Source: CAIKLP01 sp965279595
GTDB lineage: Bacteria; Bacteroidota; Bacteroidia; Sphingobacteriales; Sphingobacteriaceae
Reading direction: 5' to 3'
DNA length: 64,000 nucleotides
Assembly: GCA_965279595.1 (NCBI GenBank)
Contig: OZ257246.1
Coordinates: forward strand, 2,542,001-2,606,000
Shown piece after piece: positions 1 to 8,674 of the stretch. The notes below the pieces were generated by a model. The model worked only from the letters and a program-made list of their open reading frames with translations. It was not told where the DNA came from and searched no databases. A program made the translations under genes and the position numbers. How positions within the stretch are numbered: position 1 is the stretch's first letter; each line of letters opens with the position of its first letter.

Positions 1-295
1 AAACAAAAGCAATCAGCTCATAGGCACTGTTGGCTATTATAGAGGCTTTGAAAATGGCGCTGGTGAATTGGGTTGTGTATTGTTAGCAAATTATCAAGGC
101 AAAGGTTATATGACCAAAGCCATGCAATTAGCCATTGATTTTGGAATACACAAAATGCAGCTTCAAAAAATTTGGGCAGCTACTCATACACATAATGTGA
201 AAGCCAAAGAATTACTAAGTCGTTTACTTTTTGTTCAAATTGAAGAATTAGAAAATGATTTGATACGATTTGAATACCCAAAAAACATTTTGTAG
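1..295 (+). CDS. GNAT-family N-acetyltransferase, C-terminal fragment (5' end outside window)
   Basis: The reading frame is open from base 2, so the gene begins before the window and no start can be assigned; about 97 residues are visible. The visible part reads IGTVGYYRGF, then GELGCVLLANYQGKGYMTKA, which fits the acetyl-CoA-binding Q/R-x-x-G-x-G/A loop and following helix of RimJ/RimL-type GNAT acetyltransferases. The later stretch WAATHTHNVKAKELLSRL matches the C-terminal helix that usually carries N-x-x-S/A. The family transfers acetyl groups to protein N-termini or small amines; the substrate cannot be told from this fragment. It stands about 50 bases upstream of the DUF4406 gene on the same strand. 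Confidence 0.8.
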   Translation, partial: NKSNQLIGTVGYYRGFENGAGELGCVLLANYQGKGYMTKAMQLAIDFGIHKMQLQKIWAATHTHNVKAKELLSRLLFVQIEELENDLIRFEYPKNIL

Positions 296-343
296 GAAAT
301 ATTTTTTCATTTCGTAATTTTAATCAAGCAATAAATAAATTTT

Positions 344-676
344 ATGATCATAGGTGTAGCAGGTCCATACTCAGCTGAAAGTGCAGCTCAGCGACAATCA
401 AATCTAGATGCCATGAATAAAGCGGCAGCGCAATTGTTAGCTATTGGTCATATTCCATTAATTGGAATGAATGCCGCATTACCTGTTTTGGCGCAAGCGA
501 AGCTCGACGATCCTTATCCTGCAACAATGGCAATCTCTTTAGCAGTTATAAGCGCCTGTGATGCCTTATGGCTTTTAGCAGAGAGCCCTGGAGCCAATAA
601 AGAACGAGATTTGATACTAGCACAAGGTAAAACAGTGTTTTATTCATTAGAAGAGATTATTAATAAAGTCAATTAA
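344..676 (+). CDS. DUF4406 / nucleoside 2-deoxyribosyltransferase-like protein
   Basis: This 110-residue protein has an ATG start. It begins MIIGVAGPYSAES, like the N-terminal strand and loop of the DUF4406 and nucleoside 2-deoxyribosyltransferase-like fold, in which G-P-Y-S contacts a nucleotide. It continues with a LAIGHIPLIGMNAALPVL segment, then an ACDALWLLAESPGANKERDLI segment that resembles the D-x-x-L/W-x-x-x-x-S-x-G-x-x-x-E motif carrying the catalytic glutamate of deoxyribosyltransferases. The small size suggests a single-domain member. A nucleotide- or deoxynucleoside-related role is an inference; the substrate is unknown. The neighbours are small stand-alone genes, so context does not help. 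Confidence 0.65.
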   Translation: MIIGVAGPYSAESAAQRQSNLDAMNKAAAQLLAIGHIPLIGMNAALPVLAQAKLDDPYPATMAISLAVISACDALWLLAESPGANKERDLILAQGKTVFYSLEEIINKVN

Positions 677-725
677 TGATTTGAAAAGCCAACATATTTC
701 AAATTGAACTATCATTATTTTACTT

Positions 726-1151
726 ATGGATTCTATTTCTAAAAACAACTCAATTATCAATAAAACATTCTACCACGGCACAAAGGCACAACTACAAATT
801 GGTGATTCCATTAGCATTGATTTTCAATCTAATTATGGTAAAAGAAATAAAGCTAAATATGTGTATTTCACTGGTACTTTAGATGCTGCAATTTGGGGAG
901 CAGAGTTAGCTATTGGAGAAAATACAGGTATTGTTTATATTGTTGAACCTACTGGTTTTTATGAAGATGATCCGAATTTAACAGACAAGAAATTTCCTGG
1001 TAACCCAACGCTATCCTATCGTTCCAAGCATCCACTTAAAGTAATTGATATTTTAAAGAATTGGCAAGGACATACGCTAGAGCAAGTGCAAATGATGAAA
1101 GCGAATTTGGAAAAACTAAAACAAGATGGCATTGAAGCCATTGAAGATTAA
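726..1151 (+). CDS. arr: NAD(+)-rifampin ADP-ribosyltransferase Arr
   Basis: This 141-residue protein is a full-length Arr. Enzymes of this family move ADP-ribose from NAD to the C23 hydroxyl of rifamycins and thereby inactivate them in the cytoplasm. The family signatures are present: FYHGT at residues 15-19, KYVYF followed by TLDAAIWGAELA, VEPTG, and EDDPNLTDKKFPGNP at about residues 80-94. By position, His17 and Asp87 should correspond to the catalytic His and Asp of mycobacterial Arr. The last 30 residues include WQGHTLEQ, also typical. It sits alone between a DUF4406 gene and an alpha/beta hydrolase, with no integron or transposase in view, so it looks chromosomal rather than recently mobilised. 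Family assignment is secure; resistance in this host is an inference. Confidence 0.93.
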   Translation: MDSISKNNSIINKTFYHGTKAQLQIGDSISIDFQSNYGKRNKAKYVYFTGTLDAAIWGAELAIGENTGIVYIVEPTGFYEDDPNLTDKKFPGNPTLSYRSKHPLKVIDILKNWQGHTLEQVQMMKANLEKLKQDGIEAIED

Positions 1152-1168
1152 TGTAAATCAAACATTTT

Positions 1169-2053
1169 ATGAAACAATTAATTATTAATTTTATTTTCAT
1201 ACTAATTAGCTATTCATCAATAGCACAAATAGCAAAAAAACAAAACCCAATAATGCAAACCAATGACCGAGTAACAATGAAATTGAAGAGTGCTTATGCC
1301 CAAGTGAATGGAATTAAAATGTATTATGAAATTGTTGGAGAAGGGGAACCCTTAGTTTTGCTACATGGTGGAGGTTCTACCATTCAAACATCATTCGGAA
1401 GAATTATACCCTTACTTGCTAAACACCGACAATTAATTTGTGTGGAATTACAAGCACATGGAAGAACATCTGATAGGAATACAGCAATTTCTTTTCAACA
1501 AGATGCAGATGATGTAGCTGCATTGCTTCAACATTTAAAAATTAAACAAAGTGATATTTTAGGATTTAGCAATGGTGGAAATACTGCTTTGCAAATAGCT
1601 ATTCGTCACCCAGAAATGGTTCGCAAAATAATTGCTTGTTCGGTATTACTGAAACGAGATGGAACATTTCCTCAGTTTTGGGAGTTCATGAAAAATGGAA
1701 CTTTTGAACAAATGCCTCAAGCATATAAAGATGCTTTCCTTGCAGTGAATCCGGATAGTAACCAATTACACAACATGTATCAGAAATGTGCGGAACGAAT
1801 GATTCATTTTAAGGATTTTACGGATGAAGAAATTAAATCTATCAAAGCTCAGGTGTTATTGATAAATGGAACAACAGATGTGGCTAATACTGAACATGTA
1901 AAAGCCATGTCGAAATTAATTCCTGATTGTGAATTGCAAATTTTAGCAGGCGGACATGGAGAATATTTAGGAGAAATTACAACCATTCAACCGAATAGTG
2001 CAAAAGGAGAATTTTGCATGCCTTTGTTATTGCGTTTTTTAAATTCAGATTAA
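1169..2053 (+). CDS. exported alpha/beta hydrolase
   Basis: This 294-residue protein has a hydrophobic N-terminal signal peptide ending near SIAQ (residue 20), so it is probably periplasmic. The hydrolase core follows: the oxyanion motif LLHGGG at about residues 65-69, the nucleophile elbow G-F-S-N-G-G with Ser134, an acid candidate Asp237 in NGTTDVAN, and His263 in GGHGEYLG. This completes a Ser-Asp-His triad in the expected order. The overall pattern resembles the peroxidase/3-oxoadipate enol-lactonase branch of the fold, but the substrate cannot be named. It starts 17 bases after arr, so the two may be cotranscribed. Confidence 0.8.
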   Translation: MKQLIINFIFILISYSSIAQIAKKQNPIMQTNDRVTMKLKSAYAQVNGIKMYYEIVGEGEPLVLLHGGGSTIQTSFGRIIPLLAKHRQLICVELQAHGRTSDRNTAISFQQDADDVAALLQHLKIKQSDILGFSNGGNTALQIAIRHPEMVRKIIACSVLLKRDGTFPQFWEFMKNGTFEQMPQAYKDAFLAVNPDSNQLHNMYQKCAERMIHFKDFTDEEIKSIKAQVLLINGTTDVANTEHVKAMSKLIPDCELQILAGGHGEYLGEITTIQPNSAKGEFCMPLLLRFLNSD

Positions 2054-2132
2054 TAGGAACCATATTTCAGTGCTACCAGTAAAAATTCGATATATTCGAA
2101 ACTTAAAAATTAAATCCTTGTAATAAAAAATC

Positions 2133-2978
2133 ATGCTTTTAAATTCCCTTCAACAACCCTACCCTTTCCATGCTTCAAGCAAAAGGATGTTGATTCAGGC
2201 ATTTTTATTCGGATTGTTTATTTTTTTATTCCTTATTCTATTTCAACCTTTTGGATTACAAAATTACCGTCATGAAAATAAACTTGCCTTATTGTCTGGT
2301 TATGGCTTCATCACCTTTGCTGTAATGGTTCTCAACCATTTGTTGTTTAATACTTTTTTCAAGAATTGGTATCAACTCAAAACCTGGACCGTTGCTAAAA
2401 ATATTATTTATGTGCTGTGGATTTTCTTTTTAATTGGCTTGGTGAATTGTGTTTATACAGGCTATTTTATATTTGAACGCATCTCTTTGCGTTCCATACT
2501 CTTGTTTCAAGCCTTAACGGTTTTGATTGGTGTATTTCCATTAAGTATCAGCACCATGTTGATTTATCACAATCGTTTGAAAACCGCTTTAAGGGAATCA
2601 CAATCGTTGAACCAAAACATCAATGTGCATGAACATCACAACCAAACACAAAAAGTTTTAATTCCTTCACTCAATAAAGGAGAAGAATTAAATTTTTCCA
2701 TTGATGAATTATTCTATATCAAATCGCTTGAAAATTATGTAGAAGTTTGTTTAAGGAAGGAAAAAATATTGATTCGAAATACATTGAAAGTAGTGGAAAT
2801 GGCGCTCGCTGATTACCCTCATCTCAAACGTTGTCACCGAAGTTACTTAGTCAACCTTCAACAAGTAAAATCTTTTTCAGGCAATGCACAAGGACTGAGT
2901 TTACAATTTCAAGATGCCCAAATCGAAGAAATCCCAGTTTCAAGAGCATTTGTAGCCAGCATTAAATCTGCTTTATAA
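2133..2978 (+). CDS. membrane-anchored LytTR-family transcriptional regulator
   Basis: This 281-residue protein has two parts. The first 150 residues contain four hydrophobic helices (about 21-38, 52-72, 89-110 and 118-145). Residues 180-281 form a LytTR DNA-binding domain: FSIDELFYIKSLENYVEV is the first strand pair, KRCHRSYLVNLQQV is the signature H-R-S-Y-L-V-N, and IPVSRAF closes the domain. It lacks a receiver domain, so it is a one-component, membrane-tethered regulator rather than a response regulator. Upstream, TATATTCG (2091-2098) lies within an inverted repeat TTCGA-TATAT-TCGAA at 2086-2100 and may be its promoter. Two 14-base direct repeats lie just downstream, before the next gene, and may be its target. 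Confidence 0.85.
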   Translation: MLLNSLQQPYPFHASSKRMLIQAFLFGLFIFLFLILFQPFGLQNYRHENKLALLSGYGFITFAVMVLNHLLFNTFFKNWYQLKTWTVAKNIIYVLWIFFLIGLVNCVYTGYFIFERISLRSILLFQALTVLIGVFPLSISTMLIYHNRLKTALRESQSLNQNINVHEHHNQTQKVLIPSLNKGEELNFSIDELFYIKSLENYVEVCLRKEKILIRNTLKVVEMALADYPHLKRCHRSYLVNLQQVKSFSGNAQGLSLQFQDAQIEEIPVSRAFVASIKSAL

Positions 2979-2989
2979 TCATTTTGGCT

Positions 2990-3042
2990 TTGTTATTCGT
3001 CAATTCAGGAGGCTCATTGGCATATACCTTGTTATTCGTCAA
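2990..3042 (+). promoter_or_regulatory. pair of 14-bp direct repeats, possible LytTR operator
   Basis: TTGTTATTCGTCAA occurs at 2990-3003 and again exactly at 3029-3042, 39 bases apart, in the 159-base gap between the LytTR regulator and the DUF2306-like gene. LytTR proteins are known to bind pairs of direct repeats placed on the same DNA face, although the usual spacing is shorter. The match between operator type and adjacent regulator is an inference; the repeat itself is seen directly. Confidence 0.35.
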
Positions 3043-3137
3043 ATTTTCTTGTTAGCCATCACTACATTTTGCTTGGCGTTAATAGTCTACCTTCTTTTGT
3101 ATGATAAACCAATCAACAATTTTAAATACAAAGCAAA

Positions 3138-3797
3138 ATGGAAAAATTATTCAGCATACTTTTAATCTTACATATCATTTCAGGTGGCACAGGTTTAATT
3201 ACAGGCACCATTAATCTAGTACAAAAAAAAGGAGGTAAGCGCCATCGTAAGGTTGGCATTTTATTTGTAATTGCCATGCTAAGCTCTAGCATTTCAGCTT
3301 TGATATTATCAGCCATACATCCCAATTACTTTTTATTTATGGTGGGCATTTTTACTTTTTATATGGTGGGTACAGGTTATCGATATATCCATTTAAAAAT
3401 GTTAGGTAAAAATAATGAGCCAGATTTATTGGATTGGACTCTCTCTGGTTTGATGGCTATTTGTGGTATATTTTTATTTCTTTTAGGTGTATATCAATTA
3501 TTCCAATCAAATAGTTTTGGATGGGTATTCATCACTTTCGGAACAATCGGTTTATTATTTGTGAAACAAGATTGGGCAAATTACCATGCACAAGCAAAAT
3601 TCAAAAATTATTGGTTATTGGCTCATATCTCCCGCATGACTGGCGGCTATATTGCTTCACTCACCGCATTTTTAGTGGTGAACATGAAATATTCCCCTTT
3701 TGCATTACCTCCTGTTTTGGTATGGTTATTTCCATCTATTATTTTGGTGCCATTGATTATTCGATGGAGTAATAAAAGAGCTGTAAAAATTAAATAA
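3138..3797 (+). CDS. DUF2306-like integral membrane protein
   Basis: This 219-residue polytopic protein has six or seven hydrophobic segments. The N-terminal pattern LHIISGGTGLITG, followed by KKGGKRHRKVGILF, is the hallmark I associate with the DUF2306 family: a His in the first helix, then a G-x-x-H-R-x-x-G loop between helices one and two. Further histidines (HISRMTGGY) in a late helix fit a possible heme or metal role, but no function is established. It lies 11 bases before an outer-membrane protein gene, so the two are probably cotranscribed, and downstream of a LytTR regulator that may control them. Confidence 0.6.
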   Translation: MEKLFSILLILHIISGGTGLITGTINLVQKKGGKRHRKVGILFVIAMLSSSISALILSAIHPNYFLFMVGIFTFYMVGTGYRYIHLKMLGKNNEPDLLDWTLSGLMAICGIFLFLLGVYQLFQSNSFGWVFITFGTIGLLFVKQDWANYHAQAKFKNYWLLAHISRMTGGYIASLTAFLVVNMKYSPFALPPVLVWLFPSIILVPLIIRWSNKRAVKIK

Positions 3798-3808
3798 GGA
3801 ATATTCGA

Positions 3809-5083
3809 ATGAAAAATTTCAAATACTTAGATAGATCGAAAAATCATCTTCAATTTTTATTCCTCTTTTTCTTGTTCACTTATACATTTCAAGCTGCATG
3901 GGCTCAAGTTTATATGGAAGGAGGAAAAACACGACATCGTTTTGCTCAATTGAATTTAGGTACTGATATTCGTTTTTCTCCAAATGCAAATACTTCTTCA
4001 GCATTCATTAATAATGGCGGACAACTAGAAAATTTTCAATTAAAAAATCAAGTAGAAAATCGTTTTATTATTGGGGGTACTCATTTTTGGGGACATGCAG
4101 ATTTTTATGTAGCGATACCCTTTCATTCATTTGAGAAAACTGGATTTAAAACAGGGGTAGAAACGGGTGCTAAATTTTATCCTTGGCAAATTAAAAATAA
4201 AAAGATTCGTCCCTATGTGGGTTTGGCTTTATTGCAAACCCAATACCAGCAGGGCAATGGAACAGAACTCGTCCGATTTAAATATCCCATTATAACAGGC
4301 ATCACCTATAATTACAAAAATCATTTACTTGAATTGGGTGCCAGTTACCAAGCCAAAAACAATTATAATTACTACATCAATCAAACTCAAATTGAATCGG
4401 TTAAAACAGCATCATTGGGTTTTACATTTTCCTATAAATATATTTTAGAAACCAGTTTAAGTGCTGAACGCAATTGGCAAAATGGCAAAACAAAAAGATT
4501 AACCGACACCTTAGCTTCATTGCATAAACTGAATGGTTTTACTTTGGCAGTTGGACCCTCATCTACTTTCTTTTTAAAATCAGCTACATATAACCAAGAT
4601 TCTTTCCCTTTTTTAGATGATCATAAATCAGCGGTTTTTCCTGAATTTGGGTTAGGTTATTATTGGCATCAACCTGATTTGCAATTGAATTTAGCTTATA
4701 GAAATATCAAAAGTGAAATTTCCGCTTATGATTATTTACAAAGAGTAGAACGAAATGCATTGACTTTAGAGGTCTATCATTTTTTTGCAGACTATCATGG
4801 TTTTGCTGTTTTTGCAGGTACTGCAGCAAGTTTAGAAAATTTGAAAGTAATAGAAAAGCATCCCAATCAACCAATCATTTCTAAAAGTAATCAAAGTATT
4901 AAACCAGGTTTGGTTTTTGGATGGGACATTCGACCCAATCGTTTACAAGCTTGGTATTTGAGAACCAATTTAAGATACTTTCCTAATATTAATGTAAGTA
5001 TGCCTTCAAGGAAAAAAATATATTTCGATCAATTAGAATTTAACTTCATTCAATTGGTTATTTTTCCTGGTAGACTATTTTAA
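3809..5083 (+). CDS. predicted outer-membrane beta-barrel protein, unknown function
   Basis: This 424-residue protein has an N-terminal hydrophobic segment ending near AAWAQ (residue 33), a plausible signal peptide. The rest is rich in alternating aromatic and polar residues (for example YVAIPFHSF, YVGLALLQTQYQQ, LGFTFSYKY, WYLRTNLRYF) and ends in phenylalanine, the usual C-terminal residue of outer-membrane barrels. No conserved enzyme motif was recognised. The gene starts 11 bases after the DUF2306-like membrane gene. The barrel assignment rests on composition and the C-terminus; the function is unknown. Confidence 0.6.
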   Translation: MKNFKYLDRSKNHLQFLFLFFLFTYTFQAAWAQVYMEGGKTRHRFAQLNLGTDIRFSPNANTSSAFINNGGQLENFQLKNQVENRFIIGGTHFWGHADFYVAIPFHSFEKTGFKTGVETGAKFYPWQIKNKKIRPYVGLALLQTQYQQGNGTELVRFKYPIITGITYNYKNHLLELGASYQAKNNYNYYINQTQIESVKTASLGFTFSYKYILETSLSAERNWQNGKTKRLTDTLASLHKLNGFTLAVGPSSTFFLKSATYNQDSFPFLDDHKSAVFPEFGLGYYWHQPDLQLNLAYRNIKSEISAYDYLQRVERNALTLEVYHFFADYHGFAVFAGTAASLENLKVIEKHPNQPIISKSNQSIKPGLVFGWDIRPNRLQAWYLRTNLRYFPNINVSMPSRKKIYFDQLEFNFIQLVIFPGRLF

Positions 5084-5218
5084 ATACTTGCGAAACAAAT
5101 GTTTGTTGATTGATGAATTAGAAAGCATTAAATTTATTTCACATTTCATTATTTTCTTGTGCATTATTTATGGCAATGGCATAGCATTTGTTAAATTATC
5201 GCCATTAAAAACAAGCAA

Positions 5219-5752
5219 ATGCAATCTACTAGAAAAGTAATATTATACATAGCCTGCAGTATAGATGGCTATATTGCTAAACCCAATGATGATTTAAGTT
5301 TTTTATCCATAGTGCAACAAGAAGGAGAAGATTATGGATACAATGATTTTATAAAAACCATTGACACCGTAATACTTGGAAGAAAAACTTATGATTGGGT
5401 GATGACTCAAGTAGATGAGTTCCCCCACGCTGATAAAAAATCATTTATCATTAGTAGAAGCGCCAAACCCGATAAAGGAAATGCACAATATTATTCTGGA
5501 AATTTGAAAGCGCTTATTTCTAATTTAAAAGCTGAAGCTGGAAAAAATATTTTCATAGATGGAGGTGCAGAAATTGTAAACGAACTTTTAAATGAAAACT
5601 TAATTGATGAAATTATCTTATCGATTATTCCAATACTATTGGGCGAAGGCACCAAACTATTCAAAGAAAATAGACCTGAGCTTCTTTTAAAATTAATTTC
5701 TAGTAAATCATTTGAGAAAGGATTAGTGCAATTGCATTATCAAAGAAAATAA
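5219..5752 (+). CDS. dihydrofolate reductase / RibD C-terminal-like reductase
   Basis: This 177-residue protein has the NADPH-dependent RibD C-terminal/DHFR-like fold. KVILYIACSIDGYIA at the N-terminus, DTVILGRKTYDWV at residues 49-61, FIDGGAEIVNELL at about 112-124, and LIDEIILSIIPILLGEGTKLF at about 127-147 are the expected strands and the G-G-A-E and P-x-L-L-G-x-G-x-x-L-F signatures. Stand-alone members of this family are common in Bacteroidota and in most cases are neither true FolA nor RibD; the substrate is unknown. The ParD gene starts 32 bases downstream on the same strand. Confidence 0.8.
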   Translation: MQSTRKVILYIACSIDGYIAKPNDDLSFLSIVQQEGEDYGYNDFIKTIDTVILGRKTYDWVMTQVDEFPHADKKSFIISRSAKPDKGNAQYYSGNLKALISNLKAEAGKNIFIDGGAEIVNELLNENLIDEIILSIIPILLGEGTKLFKENRPELLLKLISSKSFEKGLVQLHYQRK

Positions 5753-5784
5753 ATACTCTTATTATTAAAATAAAAACTTATAAA

Positions 5785-6027
5785 ATGAAACTAGAACTTA
5801 ACATTTCCATAGATTATCATTTTGAGAAATTTATAGAACAAAAAATTTTGGAAGGTAGATTTAAAAATGTCAATGAAGTAATTTGTGCTGGCTTAAAACT
5901 TTTGGAGGCAGAAGAAAATAAAGTAATTAATTTAAGAAATTCAATACAGGAGGGCATTATGAGCGGAATTGCTAATAATTTTGACGCTAAAAAAAATCTT
6001 GAACTTATAAAAGCAAAAAGAGGCTAG
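5785..6027 (+). CDS. ParD-like type II antitoxin without a visible toxin partner
   Basis: This 80-residue protein has a short ribbon-helix-helix-like N-terminus (LELNISIDYHFEKFIEQKI), followed by GRFKNVNEVICAGLKLLEAEE. The latter matches the G-x-Y/F-x-N-x-S/N-E-V-x-x-x-G-L-x-L-L-E signature of the ParD/CopG family. The C-terminal part SIQEGIMSGIANNFD resembles the toxin-binding tail of ParD. ParE normally overlaps or follows ParD immediately, but only 76 bases separate this stop from the end of the opposing TonB receptor gene, and I see no ParE reading frame there. It is therefore an orphan antitoxin or a remnant of a toxin-antitoxin pair. Confidence 0.75.
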   Translation: MKLELNISIDYHFEKFIEQKILEGRFKNVNEVICAGLKLLEAEENKVINLRNSIQEGIMSGIANNFDAKKNLELIKAKRG

Positions 6028-6103
6028 CTGCCTCCTTTGCTGAATTATGATAAAAATGAAAATTGTTGTGAATATTCAATATTTTCAAATTCACTTATAA
6101 AAA

Positions 6104-8419
6104 CTAAAACTCAATTCTATAATTCAATATAGGAATTAAACCTAACTGATAAGCGGTTTCAATTTTTTGTTTCCCTCTATCGTAATAAGTACTGTAAACA
6201 TTGGAGCGGTTAATTACGTTTTGTATATCCAATGAAATTTCATGTGATACTTTGGCTCTATTGATTTTATAATTGAACCTTACATCAGGTCTGAAGTAAA
6301 GAGGGTTTTGAATACTGTATGTTTTAGATTCAATAGGCTTAGGACTATCTGCAATAATTGATGCCGCTAAATCAATTGGAGTATCTCGCAAACCACCAGC
6401 TACAATGGTTCTCACATTCCAACCTACAATATTATTCTTTCTCACTTTATACTCTTTTCCTATTAAAACATTGAATAAATAATTACTATTAAAACGAGTA
6501 TTGAAAGTTTTGCCTTCTTTATTTTCATAAGTTGAATTATACAATGAAGTGGTTATTAAAAAGTAAAAATTATTTTTCAATGGATGCTCAAATGTTAATT
6601 CCAATCCATAATTATCACCTGTACCTCCGTTCAATAATTGTTTATTAATTACTCCGCCATCATAATTAATTAATGAATAAGTTGAGCCAGAATCAACAGC
6701 TACTGGTACATTGTATAAGTGTTGGTAATATACTTCTACTTTAAATCTTAATGCTTCAGTAATCTCCAATTGATAACCCATTACCGAATGAAATGCCTTT
6801 GAAGTACTTAAGTTTTTATTGGGTTGAAAATAAATGGAATTACCAGTATCAACCATAGCAAAATAAGCTCTCATGGCTTCTAACCTACTGTGTATGCCTA
6901 CTCCAGCGGTAAATGTATTTCGCCCATTGGCATTGTATTGAAATCCGACTCTTGGTTCAACGGATGCGCTGTTGTTCAATCCAAAATAGGTAACATGAAC
7001 ACCAGGAGTTAAAGTTGTTTTTTCATTGAACTTATATTTCTGTTGCACAAATGCTTGCCATAATGTGGTATTTCCCTTTTGTTGATATGCGCGTTTCAAT
7101 ACGTCATTCGTAAAATCATAATAATCATTGAAGATATTGAAGTTGATACTGGTACCAATAAAGCCAACACGCAAAGTATTTCTTGCACTGAATTTATGAT
7201 TGAGGGTACTTGCCAATCGATAGGTTCTTTCTTTATTTTCTTTTTGAAAAATTAAATAATAATTATTTGGAACGTCAGCGTTTTCTTCATAATCAGACAA
7301 AACTGTTTGCGAAAAACTAAACACGGTTTTCAAATACGTTTTGTTATTTTTAAACAAATACAAATGAGATAAACCCGAAGTAATTAAAAGTTGTTCGTTA
7401 GTAAAGCGATAAGCTGTATCGGTCTCTCCTACTTGGTTGTAGCCACCCAAACCAAAAAATGTAAAAGTGCCCGCATTCTTTGTTTTAATATTTACCTTCC
7501 ATGATAAGTCTTGAAAAGCAGGAACAGCATCACCAGAAATCTTAATTCCAATGCCATCTAAAATAGCCAATGAACTGTATCTATAATTGACTAAATAAGA
7601 AGATTTATTTTTACCGAATGGACCTTCTAAAGCTAAGTCAGCACCTAACACGCCAAACTGAAAAGCATATTCTCTTTTTTGATCATTGCCATTTCTCAAT
7701 TTCAAATCAAACACCCCTGATAAGGCATTACCATATTCAGCAGGAAAAGCACCTACATAAAAATCAGAATTACTCAACATGTTTGCACTTAGCATACTTA
7801 TTGAACCACCTGAAGAACCATCACCACCATAATGATTTGGATTTGGAATTTCAACTCCCTCCATTCTCCATAACAAGCCGCGTGGCGCATTTCCTCTAAT
7901 TATAATGCCATTATCAAAATCTCCATTGTTTGACACACCTGCGTAAGATAATGCAGCACGAGCAGGATCATTCACACTTGCTGCATAACGCTTAGTTTCT
8001 TCTACACTAAATGAACGCGCACTCACTGTTGCCATGTCATTGTTAACCGTATTTTTATCAGCTGTCACAACAACTTCTTGAGTCTTTACATATTTTTCTG
8101 TCAATTCAATATTTAGAATAAGTTCCTTTCCTGTACCCAACATCAATTCGGTGAGTATTTGGTCTTCATAACCAATCATCGAAAATTTTAAACTCACCCT
8201 TCCTACTGTAACTTTATCTATTTTAAAATCTCCATTTTGATCAGATAAAACACCAATTGTGGAGTTGAGTACCTGAACAGATACTCCCGGTAGGCTTTCC
8301 TTAGAATCTTTATCTTTAATGCTTCCCCTAATGGTTTGTTGTAAACCTTGAGCAAACAAAACAGTAGAAAACATTGTTAATAAAAGAGTTAACTTTAATA
8401 AATTCAATTTTTTATTCAT
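6104..8419 (-). CDS. TonB-dependent receptor with carboxypeptidase-like regulatory domain
   Basis: This outer-membrane protein of 771 residues is read from the ATG at 8419. A longer reading from a TTG at 8440 would put seven residues ahead of the signal peptide. The N-terminus MNKKLNLLKLTLLLT to FAQG is a signal peptide. A CarboxypepD_reg-like domain follows (IRGSIKDKDSKESLPGVSV), then a plug domain (SFSVEETKRYAASVNDPARA, IIIRGNAPRGLLWRMEGVEIP) and a long beta-barrel ending LNYRIEF. TonB receptors import nutrients too large for porins. No SusD partner lies next to it, so it is not a SusCD pair; the ligand is unknown. Confidence 0.9.
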   Translation of the reverse strand: MNKKLNLLKLTLLLTMFSTVLFAQGLQQTIRGSIKDKDSKESLPGVSVQVLNSTIGVLSDQNGDFKIDKVTVGRVSLKFSMIGYEDQILTELMLGTGKELILNIELTEKYVKTQEVVVTADKNTVNNDMATVSARSFSVEETKRYAASVNDPARAALSYAGVSNNGDFDNGIIIRGNAPRGLLWRMEGVEIPNPNHYGGDGSSGGSISMLSANMLSNSDFYVGAFPAEYGNALSGVFDLKLRNGNDQKREYAFQFGVLGADLALEGPFGKNKSSYLVNYRYSSLAILDGIGIKISGDAVPAFQDLSWKVNIKTKNAGTFTFFGLGGYNQVGETDTAYRFTNEQLLITSGLSHLYLFKNNKTYLKTVFSFSQTVLSDYEENADVPNNYYLIFQKENKERTYRLASTLNHKFSARNTLRVGFIGTSINFNIFNDYYDFTNDVLKRAYQQKGNTTLWQAFVQQKYKFNEKTTLTPGVHVTYFGLNNSASVEPRVGFQYNANGRNTFTAGVGIHSRLEAMRAYFAMVDTGNSIYFQPNKNLSTSKAFHSVMGYQLEITEALRFKVEVYYQHLYNVPVAVDSGSTYSLINYDGGVINKQLLNGGTGDNYGLELTFEHPLKNNFYFLITTSLYNSTYENKEGKTFNTRFNSNYLFNVLIGKEYKVRKNNIVGWNVRTIVAGGLRDTPIDLAASIIADSPKPIESKTYSIQNPLYFRPDVRFNYKINRAKVSHEISLDIQNVINRSNVYSTYYDRGKQKIETAYQLGLIPILNYRIEF

Positions 8420-8629
8420 AATAAATGGTTGTTTAGGCAATCATTCCAATTGTTTGCCAACTAAAGACAAACTAGAATAGATAAAACCCTATTATCATTC
8501 GGTAAAGGTAAATAACTGTATATGATTGTATTGTAAAATTTAGATTATACAATCAAAAATTATGAGCTTTTTTCTCCCAAATGTGAATAAAAAAAGTGGA
8601 TTTAGGGTTCAATAAAAGGGTAATTCTTC

Positions 8630-8637
8630 TAAATTTG
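8630..8637 (+). promoter_or_regulatory. -7 box of the hydroxyacyl-CoA dehydrogenase promoter
   Basis: TAAATTTG matches the Bacteroidota -7 consensus TAnnTTTG and lies 37 bases before the ATG at 8675. I see no good TTTG -33 element at the expected spacing, so only the -7 half is supported. Confidence 0.4.
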
Positions 8638-8674
8638 CCGCGTTAACTTGTAAACAAAACTTATAAAAAATCAA

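Noticed and set aside
7618..7899. 93-codon plus-strand frame inside the TonB receptor
   Set aside because: It is antisense to a strongly supported receptor gene and rich in His/Leu, typical of a shadow frame.
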